In this document: piece after piece, positions 1 through 9,788 of the stretch
How the letters are laid out: every line of letters starts with the position of its first letter
Position numbering within the stretch: position 1 is the first letter of the stretch
Assembly (NCBI RefSeq): GCF_001189535.1
Contig: NZ_CP012070.1
Span: 1,922,001 to 1,986,000 of the forward strand
Length of the DNA stretch: 64,000 nt
Source of the DNA: Arsenicicoccus sp. oral taxon 190
Lineage (GTDB): Bacteria > Actinomycetota > Actinomycetes > Actinomycetales > Dermatophilaceae
Direction: 5' to 3'
Translations under genes and position numbers: made by a program
The notes under the pieces: generated by a model
What the model was told of the DNA's origin: nothing
The model's database searches: none
What the model saw: the letters and a program-made list of their open reading frames with translations, nothing else

Positions 1-2
1 CG

Positions 3-929
3 CTGCCCGCGTGGGTGGGCCCGCTCGACCTCGTGGTCGCGGTGTCCCTGTCCGGTCGGGCCCCCGGCCCCGTGATGCTGGCGGCCGAGGCTGCGCGGCG
101 CGGGGCGCAGCTGGTGACGGTCGGTGCGGCGGAGTCACCGCTGGCCGAGGTGACGCTGCGCGCCCGCGGCGTGCACGTCCCCGTGCCGGCGGGCGTGGTC
201 GCGTCCCGCACCTCCACGTGGGCGATGCTGACCCCGGTGCTGCGGGCCTGCGCGTCCGTCGGGGTGGTCGACCTCGAGCCGCCGGTCGTCGCCCGGCTGG
301 CCGACGTCCTCGACGCCCAGGCCGAGGCCTGCCGCCCCTCCTCGGAGAGCTTCGTCAACCCTGCCAAGGTCGCCGCAGCCCAGCTGGTGGAGACCGTGCC
401 GCTGGTCCTCGGCGACGGGCCGCTGATGGGCGCCGCCGCCCGGCGCGCCGCGTCCGCCCTCGCCCGCACCGCGCGGATCCCCGCCATGCCGGGGGCGCTG
501 CCCGACAACGCCTCCCAGGTCGTCGCCACCTTCGGTGGCCCCTACACCGCGGCCGCAGGCCGCGGCGTGGGCAGCGTGGGCCACGGCGTGCGCGGCGTGG
601 GCGGCGTGGGCGGTGGCGGCCGGGACATCTTCGCCGACCCCTTCCTGGACGCGCCCGAGACCCCGCCGCTCGGGCTCCTCGTGCTCCGCGAGCAGGGCCC
701 CGGGGTGCCACCCGGCCAGGGCGTCCTCGCCGACACCGTCCTGGTCGAGGCGCGCGAGGCCGGGGTCCGGGTGCACGAGGTGACCAGCGAGCAGGACCAC
801 CCGGTGCTGCGGCTCGCGGAGGTCATGGCGCTCACGGACTACCTCGCCGCCTACGCCGCGCTCGGCCTGGGGCTCGACCCCTCCACCAACCCCCACGTCG
901 CCAACCTCCGGGCGGCCGACCGCCCCTGA
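3..929 (+). CDS. SIS-domain sugar-phosphate isomerase (PGI/PMI-like), 5' truncated
   Basis: Only the last 308 residues are in the window; the reading frame is already open at base 3, so the true start lies upstream. The protein resembles actinobacterial SIS-domain proteins annotated as bifunctional phosphoglucose/phosphomannose isomerase, usually encoded just upstream of ahcY and the mtrAB block as here. SIS domains bind and isomerise phosphosugars in the cytoplasm. The visible part has Rossmann-like alternating hydrophobic strands and small-residue helices (LVVAVSLSGRAPG near the start). A glycine-valine-rich low-complexity insert lies around bases 555-620 (residues about 185-206 of the visible part) and is probably a flexible loop. 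The substrate cannot be told from the sequence. Confidence 0.75.
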   Translation: MPAWVGPLDLVVAVSLSGRAPGPVMLAAEAARRGAQLVTVGAAESPLAEVTLRARGVHVPVPAGVVASRTSTWAMLTPVLRACASVGVVDLEPPVVARLADVLDAQAEACRPSSESFVNPAKVAAAQLVETVPLVLGDGPLMGAAARRAASALARTARIPAMPGALPDNASQVVATFGGPYTAAAGRGVGSVGHGVRGVGGVGGGGRDIFADPFLDAPETPPLGLLVLREQGPGVPPGQGVLADTVLVEAREAGVRVHEVTSEQDHPVLRLAEVMALTDYLAAYAALGLGLDPSTNPHVANLRAADRP

Positions 930-937
930 GGGCACGT

Positions 938-961
938 CCCCCCGGGGCCCGCCCCGAGGGG
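938..961 (+). terminator. Possible hairpin terminator after the isomerase gene
   Basis: Arms 938-947 and 952-961 pair at 9 of 10 positions around a four-base loop, nine bases after the stop codon. There is no T run, which is common for GC-rich actinobacteria, so this is only a candidate. Confidence 0.4.
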
Positions 962-980
962 CAGGTCGCTGCCGGTCACC

Positions 981-986
981 TAGACT
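981..986 (+). promoter_or_regulatory. Candidate -10 box (TAGACT) for ahcY
   Basis: TAGACT fits the actinobacterial TANNNT -10 pattern and lies 45 bases before the ahcY GTG, giving a leader of about 38 nt. No clear -35 box was seen. Confidence 0.5.
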
Positions 987-1031
987 GGCGGGCGGGCTTC
1001 TTCGCCATACGACACCGAAAGGCACGACACC

Positions 1032-2489
<1,458 letters not shown>

Positions 2490-2531
2490 GAGCCCGGCCC
2501 GTCCGGCGCCGCGTCCGGACCGGTCCCCGAG

Positions 2532-2595
2532 CCGTATGCCGCAGGGCCCGCCGCCTCCCCACCGGGAGGCGGCGGGCCCTGGCTGCGGCATACGG
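2532..2595 (+). terminator. Long hairpin terminator after ahcY, with octamer motifs in both arms
   Basis: Arm 2532-2559 is the inverse of 2564-2595 apart from a four-base insertion (GCTG at 2582-2585), giving 28 paired bases around a CACC loop. The outer ends of the two arms are CCGTATGCCG and CGGCATACGG, so the stem carries an inverted pair of the GTATGNCG octamer described in the findings. It separates ahcY from mtrA. Confidence 0.85.
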
Positions 2596-2737
2596 CCGTG
2601 GCGCGCCGCGCCGCCCGGGGCAGGAGAGGCGCAGGCGAGCCGCGAGCCGGACACGCCGCCCGGCCGTGACCCTTCCGTTACCGCGGGCTTCGTTGTGTGA
2701 AGATGACGCAGGACGTCCCGCAGTGAGGAGCACCCCC

Positions 2738-3418
2738 GTGAAGCACCGGATCCTGGTGGTCGACGACGACCTCGCGCTCGCCGAGATGCTCGGCATCGTG
2801 CTGACCAACGAGGGCTTCGACGTGACGCACGTGGCCACCGGGACCGCCGCGCTGCCGGCCTTCCGGGAGATCAAGCCGGACCTGGTGCTGCTCGACGTCA
2901 TGCTGCCTGGGGTCGACGGGGTCGAGGTGTGCCGGCGGCTGCGCGCGGAGTCCGGCGTCCCGATCGTCATGCTGTCGGCCCGCACCGACACCACCGACGT
3001 CGTGGTGGGGCTGGAGTCCGGGGCCGACGACTACATCGTCAAGCCCTTCAAGCCGGCCGAGCTGATCGCCCGCATGCGGGTGCGGCTGCGCCGCGGCGAC
3101 GAGGTGGAGCAGGAGCACCTGACGATCGGTGACCTGTCCATCGACGTCGCGGGTCACTCGGTCAAGCGGGGCGAGCAGTCGCTGTCGCTGACGCCGCTGG
3201 AGTTCGACCTGCTCGTGGCGCTCGCCCGCAAGCCCTGGCAGGTCTTCACCCGCGAGGTGCTGCTGGAGCAGGTGTGGGGCTACCGCCACGCCGGGGACAC
3301 GCGCCTGGTCAACGTCCACGTCCAGCGCCTGCGCTCCAAGATCGAGCACGACCCGGAGCACCCGGAGATCGTGGTGACCGTGCGCGGCGTGGGCTACAAG
3401 GCCGGCGGCTCGGCCTAG
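2738..3418 (+). CDS. mtrA: MtrA response regulator (OmpR/PhoB type)
   Basis: DNA-binding response regulator of the MtrAB system, which in actinobacteria controls cell wall, septation and osmoprotection genes. The 226-residue protein starts at the GTG at 2738 (KHRILVVDDD), 7 bases after a GAGGAG ribosome site; the reading frame is open far upstream but that part is not coding. Residues 1-120 form the receiver domain with acidic D9-D11, phosphoacceptor D53 in LLDVMLPG, and K in VKPFKPAEL. Residues 130-226 are a winged-helix DNA-binding domain ending RGVGYKAGGSA. The length is close to mycobacterial MtrA. It is followed after 3 bases by mtrB, then lpqB. Confidence 0.97.
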   Translation: MKHRILVVDDDLALAEMLGIVLTNEGFDVTHVATGTAALPAFREIKPDLVLLDVMLPGVDGVEVCRRLRAESGVPIVMLSARTDTTDVVVGLESGADDYIVKPFKPAELIARMRVRLRRGDEVEQEHLTIGDLSIDVAGHSVKRGEQSLSLTPLEFDLLVALARKPWQVFTREVLLEQVWGYRHAGDTRLVNVHVQRLRSKIEHDPEHPEIVVTVRGVGYKAGGSA

Positions 3419-3421
3419 CCG

Positions 3422-5218
3422 ATGGCCCGCACCCTCAAGTCCGACCTCGTCGCCCTGCGAGGTCGGACCGCTCGTCTCGGGGGCCGGGTGCTGGCCCGGT
3501 CGTGGCCCTGGCTGCGCAGCTCGGTCACCCGGGTCGTCGAGCTGTGGCGGCGCTCGCTCATGCTGCGCACCGTCACCAGCACGATGCTGCTGTCGACGGC
3601 GATGATGCTCATCGTCGGGTCCTACCTGCACGGCCGGGTCGCCGACGGCCTCACCGACGAGAAGCTCTCGACCGCCGCCAACGACGCGGCGGTGCGGGTC
3701 AGCGCGGCGCAGACGAGGTTCGACCACGCCGACAAGACCGACGACACCAACCTGCGGGTCATGGCCTCGGACGTGGTGCAGCAGGACATGGCCCCGGACC
3801 GCTCCCGCGACGTGCTGCTCACCCCGACGGTCGGCAACACCCGCGCCCCGCTGCCGACGGTGGCGTCCGGCGACCTCGCGCTGGGGGAGGTGCCGTCGGG
3901 GCTGCGCGAGCAGGTCAAGGCCGACGCCAAGCACCAGCAGCTGCAGGTCGTGACGCTGCGCCGGGACGGCGGGGAGCTGCCCACCGTGCTCGTCGGCGCC
4001 CAGGTCAAGCTGCCGCCGGGCGTCGGCGACTACGACCTCTACTACGCCTACCCGATGCGCGCCGAGGCCAAGGCGCTGGACATCGTCACCCGCAACCTGC
4101 TGCTGGCCGGGGTGCTGCTCGTGGTCCTCATCGGCGGTGTCGCCTTCGTGGTGACCCGGCTGGTCGTGGAGCCGGTGCGGCGTGCCGCCCAGGTCGCCGA
4201 GCGGCTCGCCTCGGGCCGGCTGGACCAGCGGATGAGCGTGCGCGGCACCGACGACATCGCGGTCCTCGGGCGGTCCTTCAACCGGATGGCCTCCAGCCTG
4301 CAGACCCAGATCGTGCAGCTCGAGGGGCTGTCCAAGGTGCAGCAGCAGTTCGTCTCCGACGTGTCCCACGAGCTGCGGACCCCGCTCACCACCGTCCGCA
4401 TGGCCGCCGACGTGCTGTATGACGCCCGCGACGGCTTCGCCTCCCCGGCCGCCGCCCGCAGCGCGGAGCTGCTGACCGGGCAGCTCGAGAGGTTCGAGAA
4501 TCTCCTGACCGACCTGCTCGAGATCAGCCGCATCGACGCGGGGGCGGCGAGCCTGGAGGCCGTGCCGGTGGACCTGGTGGAGCTGGCCGAGGGCGTCGTC
4601 GACGACGCGGCGGCGCTCGCCGACCGCCGCGGCAGCGAGGTCACGGTGCGGGGCCCGGGGCACGCGGTCGTCGTCGGGGCCGACCGGCGCCGACTCACCC
4701 GGATCCTGCGCAACCTCGTGGTCAACGCGATCGAGCACGGCGAGGGCCGGCCGATCGTCGTGGACATCGCCCGCAACGCCGATGCCGCCGCGGTCGCGGT
4801 GCGCGACAACGGCGTGGGGCTGCGGCCGGGCGAGGCGTCGATGGTGTTCACCCGCTTCTGGCGGGCCGACCCGGCGCGGGCGCGCACCACGGGGGGCACC
4901 GGGCTGGGGTTGTCGATCTCCCTGGAGGACGCCCACCTGCACCACGGCTGGCTCGAGGCCTGGGGCCAGCCCGGGCTCGGCTCGTGCTTCCGCCTCACGG
5001 TGCCGATCGTCTTCGGGACCGACTTCACGGAGTCCCCGCTGGCCATGCAGCCGCCGGGGATGCGGGTCAACCCGCCGGTGCAGCGGCACCCCTCCGAGGC
5101 CGACGTGCTCGACCCGGTGCCGGGCACCTCGCTCGGCGCCGGGACGTTGGCGATGGTGCCGGAGGAGCTGCGGGCGCAGCCGCCGCACAAGGACGAGAGC
5201 GGGGTCAACCAGCCATGA
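3422..5218 (+). CDS. mtrB: MtrB sensor histidine kinase
   Basis: Membrane histidine kinase partner of MtrA. The 598-residue protein has a cytoplasmic N-terminus, a first membrane helix near residues 50-68, an extracellular sensor region to about 220, a second membrane helix near 222-245, a HAMP linker (about 245-300), a HisKA domain with phosphoacceptor H316 in VSDVSHELRTPL, and a HATPase_c domain (N box in NLVVNAIEHGEG, G boxes in DNGVGL and GGTGLGLSIS). A proline-rich tail of about 60 residues follows the ATPase domain. It begins 3 bases after mtrA and its stop overlaps the lpqB start, so the three are translated together. Confidence 0.96.
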   Translation: MARTLKSDLVALRGRTARLGGRVLARSWPWLRSSVTRVVELWRRSLMLRTVTSTMLLSTAMMLIVGSYLHGRVADGLTDEKLSTAANDAAVRVSAAQTRFDHADKTDDTNLRVMASDVVQQDMAPDRSRDVLLTPTVGNTRAPLPTVASGDLALGEVPSGLREQVKADAKHQQLQVVTLRRDGGELPTVLVGAQVKLPPGVGDYDLYYAYPMRAEAKALDIVTRNLLLAGVLLVVLIGGVAFVVTRLVVEPVRRAAQVAERLASGRLDQRMSVRGTDDIAVLGRSFNRMASSLQTQIVQLEGLSKVQQQFVSDVSHELRTPLTTVRMAADVLYDARDGFASPAAARSAELLTGQLERFENLLTDLLEISRIDAGAASLEAVPVDLVELAEGVVDDAAALADRRGSEVTVRGPGHAVVVGADRRRLTRILRNLVVNAIEHGEGRPIVVDIARNADAAAVAVRDNGVGLRPGEASMVFTRFWRADPARARTTGGTGLGLSISLEDAHLHHGWLEAWGQPGLGSCFRLTVPIVFGTDFTESPLAMQPPGMRVNPPVQRHPSEADVLDPVPGTSLGAGTLAMVPEELRAQPPHKDESGVNQP

Positions 5219-7044
5219 CGCGGCACGCGCGAGGCAGGGCCGAGGGTCCCGCGCGCGGTCGGGGGGCGGGTCCTGCGTTGCGCGGTGCCGGGGCGGCCGC
5301 GCTGGCCGGCCTGGTCGCGGTGCTGCTCGGGGCGTGCCACGGCCTGCCCGGGTCCACCCCCGTGGAGCAGGGCCAGGTCGTCGGCCGGGCCCAGCCCGAG
5401 GGGGTCCGGATCATCCCGCGGGGCCCGGTCCCCGGGTCGGACGCCGACGCGCTGGTCCTGGACTTCCTGCGGGCCGGGGTCGGCGCCGACGACGACAGCG
5501 GCGTGGCCCGGGAGTACCTCACCGCCAGCGCCTCCGCCCAGTGGCACCCGGACGGGTCGGCCTGGATCTACGAGAACCCGCAGGCGCTGCGGGTGGCGGT
5601 CGTGCGCCCCGGCACCGTCACCGTCACGGGGACCGCCTCGGCGGAGCTGGACAAGGAGGGGCACTACGTCGAGCTGCCCCCCGGGCAGGTCCGCACCGCC
5701 ACCCTCACGCTGGCGCGCGTCGACGACCAGTGGCGCATCGACGGGGGGCTGGACCGCCTCACCGCGGCCTGGATCAGCCGCGCGGACTTCGGCCGCTACT
5801 CCAGCTTCGCCCTCACGTATGCCGCCCCGCAGGACGACGTGGCCGTCACGGACCGGCGCTGGTTCCTGCAGGGGCCCGGCCTCATCACCCGGCTGACCCG
5901 GGCGCAGCTGTCCCCGCCCCCGAGCTACCTGCAGGGTGCGGTCGTGACCGGCATCCCGGAGTACACCGACCTGTCCATGGGTGCGGTCTCCGTGGAGTCG
6001 CAGGTGGCGCACGTCGCCCTGAGCGGGCGCGCCATCAACGCCGACGACCGCAACCGCCGGCTGATGTGGCAGCAGCTCACGACGACCCTGACGGCGCTGA
6101 CCGGGGTCGACGCCGTCCAGCTCGAGGCCGACGGCTCGCGCCTCACGGTCCCGGGGCTGCCGGACCGGCCGTTGACCGCCGCCGACGTCAGCCTGCACCC
6201 GCCGACCCAGCCGTCCGGGCCGGTGCTGCTGCGCAGCCGGGCAGGGCTGGAGCGCGCCGACCCGGCCCGGCTGGCCGACCCCGAGGTCCGGCAGGAGCGA
6301 CTGCCGCAGCGTGACGTCGCCGGCCCGCCGCTGCCCCAGGTCGGCGCCCGGTGGTTCCGGCTCGCGGTGTCCCCCGACGGCCACGAGGTCGCGGGGATCG
6401 ACGGGGACCGCAGCGCCCTGGCGCGGTGGCGCGACGGCCGGCTGGTCGAGGTGCCCGACGTGGGCACCGACCTGACCCGGCCCGCCTACGACGGCTCGGG
6501 CCACCTGTGGCTGTCCGGCCGCACCGCCGGAGGGACCCGGGTCCTGGTCCAACCGACGGCGGACCTGTCCGGGCGACCGCCCGCTGCCATCAACGTGCCC
6601 TGGCTCGCCGACCGCACCGTGGTGGCGCTGCGCCCCTCGCCCGACGGGCAGCGGGTCCTGGTCGTCTCCCAGGGGGCGAAGGACGGCCGCACCTCGGTCG
6701 GCGTCGCCGGGGTCCTGCGCAAGGACGGTCACCCGGTCGGGCTGGCCGCCCCGATCGCGGTCGCGGGCGGCCTGACCGAGGTCGTCGACGCAGCCTGGCT
6801 CGATACCGAGACCCTCGGCGTCGTCGGCCGCAGCGACCCGGCCGCGGACCACCGGGTCGTCGTCGCCCCCATCAGCGGACCGAGCCAGACCCTCGGACCG
6901 GTGCCGGGCGCGACCGGCATCACCACGTATGCCGGGACCCGCAACATCGTCGTCACCACCCGCCGAGGCGTGGCGCTGGTCCGTGCCGGCAACCAGTTCG
7001 TGCCGCTGGTCGCCACCAGCGACTTCGTCGTGCCCGGGCACTGA
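5215..7044 (+). CDS. lpqB: Lipoprotein LpqB (MtrB-associated)
   Basis: Exported lipoprotein that in mycobacteria interacts with the extracytoplasmic domain of MtrB and modulates MtrAB signalling. The 609-residue product starts at the ATG at 5215, which overlaps the mtrB stop (ATGA). It has an arginine-rich n-region, a hydrophobic segment and a lipobox LLGAC with the lipid-modified cysteine at about residue 41. Downstream it has the GerMN-like region (about 50-330) and a C-terminal beta-propeller-like region with repeated SPDG motifs (RLAVSPDGHEVAGIDG, LRPSPDGQRVLVVS), as in the family. Position and order (mtrA-mtrB-lpqB) are the standard actinobacterial arrangement. Confidence 0.95.
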   Translation: MTRHARGRAEGPARGRGAGPALRGAGAAALAGLVAVLLGACHGLPGSTPVEQGQVVGRAQPEGVRIIPRGPVPGSDADALVLDFLRAGVGADDDSGVAREYLTASASAQWHPDGSAWIYENPQALRVAVVRPGTVTVTGTASAELDKEGHYVELPPGQVRTATLTLARVDDQWRIDGGLDRLTAAWISRADFGRYSSFALTYAAPQDDVAVTDRRWFLQGPGLITRLTRAQLSPPPSYLQGAVVTGIPEYTDLSMGAVSVESQVAHVALSGRAINADDRNRRLMWQQLTTTLTALTGVDAVQLEADGSRLTVPGLPDRPLTAADVSLHPPTQPSGPVLLRSRAGLERADPARLADPEVRQERLPQRDVAGPPLPQVGARWFRLAVSPDGHEVAGIDGDRSALARWRDGRLVEVPDVGTDLTRPAYDGSGHLWLSGRTAGGTRVLVQPTADLSGRPPAAINVPWLADRTVVALRPSPDGQRVLVVSQGAKDGRTSVGVAGVLRKDGHPVGLAAPIAVAGGLTEVVDAAWLDTETLGVVGRSDPAADHRVVVAPISGPSQTLGPVPGATGITTYAGTRNIVVTTRRGVALVRAGNQFVPLVATSDFVVPGH

Positions 7045-7104
7045 GGCCGACCGTCGGCGCCGACCCCGCAGGGCGCTCCTCGATCCGTTCCGGCGCCCCG
7101 GGGC

Positions 7105-7143
7105 CTGTGGACGAGCCGCACGTCGTCGCGCCGCCGTCCACAG
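7105..7143. promoter_or_regulatory. Inverted pair of CTGTGGAC motifs upstream of comF
   Basis: GGCCTGTGGAC at 7102-7112 and its exact inverse GTCCACAGGCC at 7136-7146 form an 11-base inverted repeat with a 23-base spacer in the lpqB-comF gap. The same CTGTGGAYRR core occurs at three other intergenic places in the window, two of them at Tad pilus loci, so this is a candidate operator. A DnaA-box relation (TTATCCACA/TTGTCCACA type) is the main alternative. Confidence 0.5.
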
Positions 7144-7255
7144 GCCGGTGCCGCGGGCGCCCCGACCCCGCCCGCGCCGTGGGAGGGTGCGGGCGGCATA
7201 CGGGCACGGGCTCGGAGGGGTCGGAGGGGACGTGGCGGCTGGGTCGGGAGGGGTC

Positions 7256-8029
7256 GTGCTGGGTGGGTTGGGCAGCGCCCTGGTCGACCTCGCGCTGCCC
7301 GTGATGTGCGGCGCCTGCGGACGCCCCGGCGGGAGCGTCTGCCCGCCCTGCCGCGAGGGCGCCTGGGGCTGGTGCTATCCCGCGGGCCCGCGGCTGGTGT
7401 CGCCCGACCCGCGGCCGCCGGGGCTGCCCCCGGTGCTGGCGACGGCGGTCAACGACGGGGTGGTGCGGCGGCTGCTCCACGCCTACAAGGACGAGGGGCG
7501 GCGCGACCTGCGCCCGGCGCTGGCGGAGCTGCTCGCCCCGGGCCTGGCGCTCGCGGTGCGCAGCCTGCGGACCGGCGTGGCACGGGAGGCGGGGTCCGGC
7601 CGGATCGGGGCGCTGGGCGAGCTCGCGGGCATGGGGGAGGTCACGGTGGTCCCGGTACCCACGTCGGCGGCCGCTCGGCGGCGCCGCGGGGACCGGCCGC
7701 TCGAGGCGCTCGCAGCCGCCGCCTGCCGCCAGGTGCCCGGCTGCACGAGCCGCCCCCTGCTCGCGACCCGCGGCGTGCCCGCCGACCAGGCCACCCTCGG
7801 CGACCGCGCCCGCGCGCTCAACCTGCGGGGGAGCATGCGACCCCGGGACCGGGACCGGGTCAAGGCCCGAGGTCTCGGGGGGACCCCGGTGGTGGTGGTC
7901 GACGACCTGCTCACCACCGGCGCCACCCTCGTGGAGACGACCCGCGTGCTGCAGGAGTGCGGGCTCGAGGTGGCCTGCGCCGTCGTCGTGGCGGCCACCG
8001 CGCGCCGCGCCGCTCCCCCCACCCGGTGA
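7256..8029 (+). CDS. comF: ComF family phosphoribosyltransferase-like protein
   Basis: ComF proteins are phosphoribosyltransferase-fold proteins; in transformable bacteria they take part in handling imported single-stranded DNA. The 257-residue product has an N-terminal zinc-ribbon-like pair of cysteine motifs (CGAC then CPPC), a central AYKDEGRRDL segment, PVPTS, and the PRPP-binding loop VVVVDDLLTTGAT near the C-terminus. The GTG at 7256 is chosen because GGGAGGGG lies just before it; a GTG at 7232 in the same frame is possible. The gene lies between lpqB and hpf as in mycobacteria. An inverted CTGTGGAC pair lies about 110-150 bases upstream. Confidence 0.9.
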   Translation: MLGGLGSALVDLALPVMCGACGRPGGSVCPPCREGAWGWCYPAGPRLVSPDPRPPGLPPVLATAVNDGVVRRLLHAYKDEGRRDLRPALAELLAPGLALAVRSLRTGVAREAGSGRIGALGELAGMGEVTVVPVPTSAAARRRRGDRPLEALAAAACRQVPGCTSRPLLATRGVPADQATLGDRARALNLRGSMRPRDRDRVKARGLGGTPVVVVDDLLTTGATLVETTRVLQECGLEVACAVVVAATARRAAPPTR

Positions 8030-8261
8030 CCCGGTCCGTGGAGGAGAGTCGCTGCGCCCCCGCGGATCCCGGCGGGCGCCTGCTCCGGTCAGGGAGCGTG
8101 CGGCGCGCACCCTGGGATTTCTCGGGTGGCTGCGCTAACGTCGTCGGACGGCTCGAAGTCGAGCGAGGTCCTCCAGGTGGGAGGGAGGTGGTGCGACACC
8201 CGCGCAGGCTGCCCAGCCTGAGCACGTCGAGCAGGTCCACCCCTTCCAGGAGGCAATCCAC

Positions 8262-8930
8262 ATGGACATCCAGATCACCGGCCGTCACGTCCCCATCTCC
8301 GACCGGTTCCGCGAGCACGCCAGTGACAAGCTCGGCAAGATCGAGCTCCTGGCCAACCGTGATCCGCGGCTGGACATCGTCGTCAGCAAGCACGGCGGCC
8401 CCGGCAGCAGCGCCACCACCGTCGAGATCACCTGCCGCATCAAGGGCCCGGTGATCCGCGCGGAGGCCGCCGCCGACGACAAGTACGCCGCCTTCGACGT
8501 CGCCGCGGACAAGCTGCTCGACCGGTTGAAGAGGGCCAACGACCGGCGCCGGGGCAAGCGCCGCAGGATCACCACCTCCACCGATACCGACGCGCCCGCC
8601 GAGCTGCTGGCCGCGCCCCCGGCCGCCGCCTCCGGTGAGGCCGCGGCGCCCCGGGCCACGCCCGCGCCCGAGCCCGTCGACGACGGCCCCGAGGTGGTCG
8701 AGGTGGCCGACTCGCCCATCGAGGTCCGGGTCAAGCACCACCGCTCCGCGCCGATGAACCTCGAGCAGGCGCTCTACGAGATGGAGATGGTCGGGCACGA
8801 CTTCTTCCTCTTCACGGACGCCGAGAGCGGCAGCCCGAGCGTGCTCTACCGCCGCCGCGGGTGGTCCTACGGCGTGCTGCACCTGCAGACCGAGCCGGCC
8901 GTCCCGGACCTCGAGAGCCGCACCGCCTGA
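8262..8930 (+). CDS. hpf: Ribosome hibernation promoting factor, long form
   Basis: Long-form HPF (S30AE/RaiA family), which binds the small ribosomal subunit and drives 100S ribosome dimer formation in stress or stationary phase. The 222-residue protein has the S30AE domain at about 1-105 (MDIQITGRHVPISD start, basic helix KRANDRRRGKRR), an alanine/proline-rich linker (about 110-160), and the C-terminal dimerisation domain (about 165-222, ALYEMEMVGHDFFLFTDAES). The ATG is 8 bases after a strong AGGAGG. The 232-base upstream gap holds GGGATTT-18-CTAACG, which could be an alternative-sigma promoter, but I cannot assign it. Confidence 0.95.
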   Translation: MDIQITGRHVPISDRFREHASDKLGKIELLANRDPRLDIVVSKHGGPGSSATTVEITCRIKGPVIRAEAAADDKYAAFDVAADKLLDRLKRANDRRRGKRRRITTSTDTDAPAELLAAPPAAASGEAAAPRATPAPEPVDDGPEVVEVADSPIEVRVKHHRSAPMNLEQALYEMEMVGHDFFLFTDAESGSPSVLYRRRGWSYGVLHLQTEPAVPDLESRTA

Positions 8931-9040
8931 CCGACGTTGTGCCCCAGGGGTGGTCGAGCAACGAGCTCGGCCACCCCTGGCGCTCCCGGCCAATCGTCGG
9001 CGCGCGCACCCCAGGGCCTGCCGACGACTGGTCCGCGTGC

Positions 9041-9046
9041 TTAGAT
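9041..9046 (+). promoter_or_regulatory. -10 box (TTAGAT), leaderless start for the LuxR-type regulator
   Basis: TTAGAT ends 7 bases before the ATG at 9054, so transcription probably begins at or beside the start codon. This decides the start in favour of 9054 over an in-frame ATG at 9045. Confidence 0.5.
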
Positions 9047-9053
9047 GCTGCCC

Positions 9054-9788
9054 ATGACGGCCCCCCACCTTCGCCCCGGCGGCCACCCGCAGCGTCCCGC
9101 CGGGCCGCGCCGGGTCCCCGCGACCGAGCGCATCCGGGTCCTCGTGGCCGACGACCACGTGCTCTACCGCCGCGGCCTGGAGATGGTGCTGGGGCAGGAG
9201 CCCGACATCGAGATCGTCGGCGAGGCCGGCGACGGCGCCGAGGCGGTCGCCCGGTCCGAGGAGCTCGTCCCCGACATCGTGCTGATGGACGTGCGGATGC
9301 CACGGCTGTCCGGCCCCGACGCCACGGCGCGGCTGCGCGAGGTCGTCCCCTCCGCCAAGGTCGTCATGCTCACCATCTCCGACGAGGAGCAGGACCTGTA
9401 TGCCGCCGTCCGCGCCGGCGCCACGGGCTACCTGCTCAAGGACGTGCCGGGGGAGGAGATCGCCGCCGGCATCCGTCAGGTGGCGGCCGGGCAGTCGCTC
9501 ATCTCCCCGCCGATGGCGTCCAAGCTGCTGCAGGAGTTCGCGCAGCTGATCAAGCGCGAGGAGGAGCGGCCCGCGATGCCGGTCCCGCGCCTGACCGAGC
9601 GCGAGCTGCAGGTCCTCAAGCTCGTCGCGCGCGGGATGGCCAACAAGGACATCGCCACCGAGCTGTTCATCTCCGAGAACACCGTCAAGAACCACGTGCG
9701 CAACATCCTCGAGAAGCTCCAGCTGCACTCGCGGATGGAGGCCGTCGTCTTCGCGGTCCGCGAGAAGATCCTCGACCTGCCCGAATGA
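9054..9788 (+). CDS. NarL/LuxR-family response regulator (orphan)
   Basis: Two-component DNA-binding regulator of 244 residues. After a proline/arginine-rich N-terminal tail of about 25 residues it has a receiver domain (RVLVADDHVLYRRGLE, phosphoacceptor D79 in VLMDVRMPR, K in LLKDVPGEE) and a C-terminal LuxR helix-turn-helix (LTERELQVLKLVARGMANKDIATELFIS and the KNHVRNI recognition helix). No histidine kinase is adjacent. Its stop overlaps the start of the YcaQ-like gene, so the two are translationally coupled. Similar regulators occur between hpf and secA in related actinobacteria; the target genes are unknown. Confidence 0.9.
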   Translation: MTAPHLRPGGHPQRPAGPRRVPATERIRVLVADDHVLYRRGLEMVLGQEPDIEIVGEAGDGAEAVARSEELVPDIVLMDVRMPRLSGPDATARLREVVPSAKVVMLTISDEEQDLYAAVRAGATGYLLKDVPGEEIAAGIRQVAAGQSLISPPMASKLLQEFAQLIKREEERPAMPVPRLTERELQVLKLVARGMANKDIATELFISENTVKNHVRNILEKLQLHSRMEAVVFAVREKILDLPE

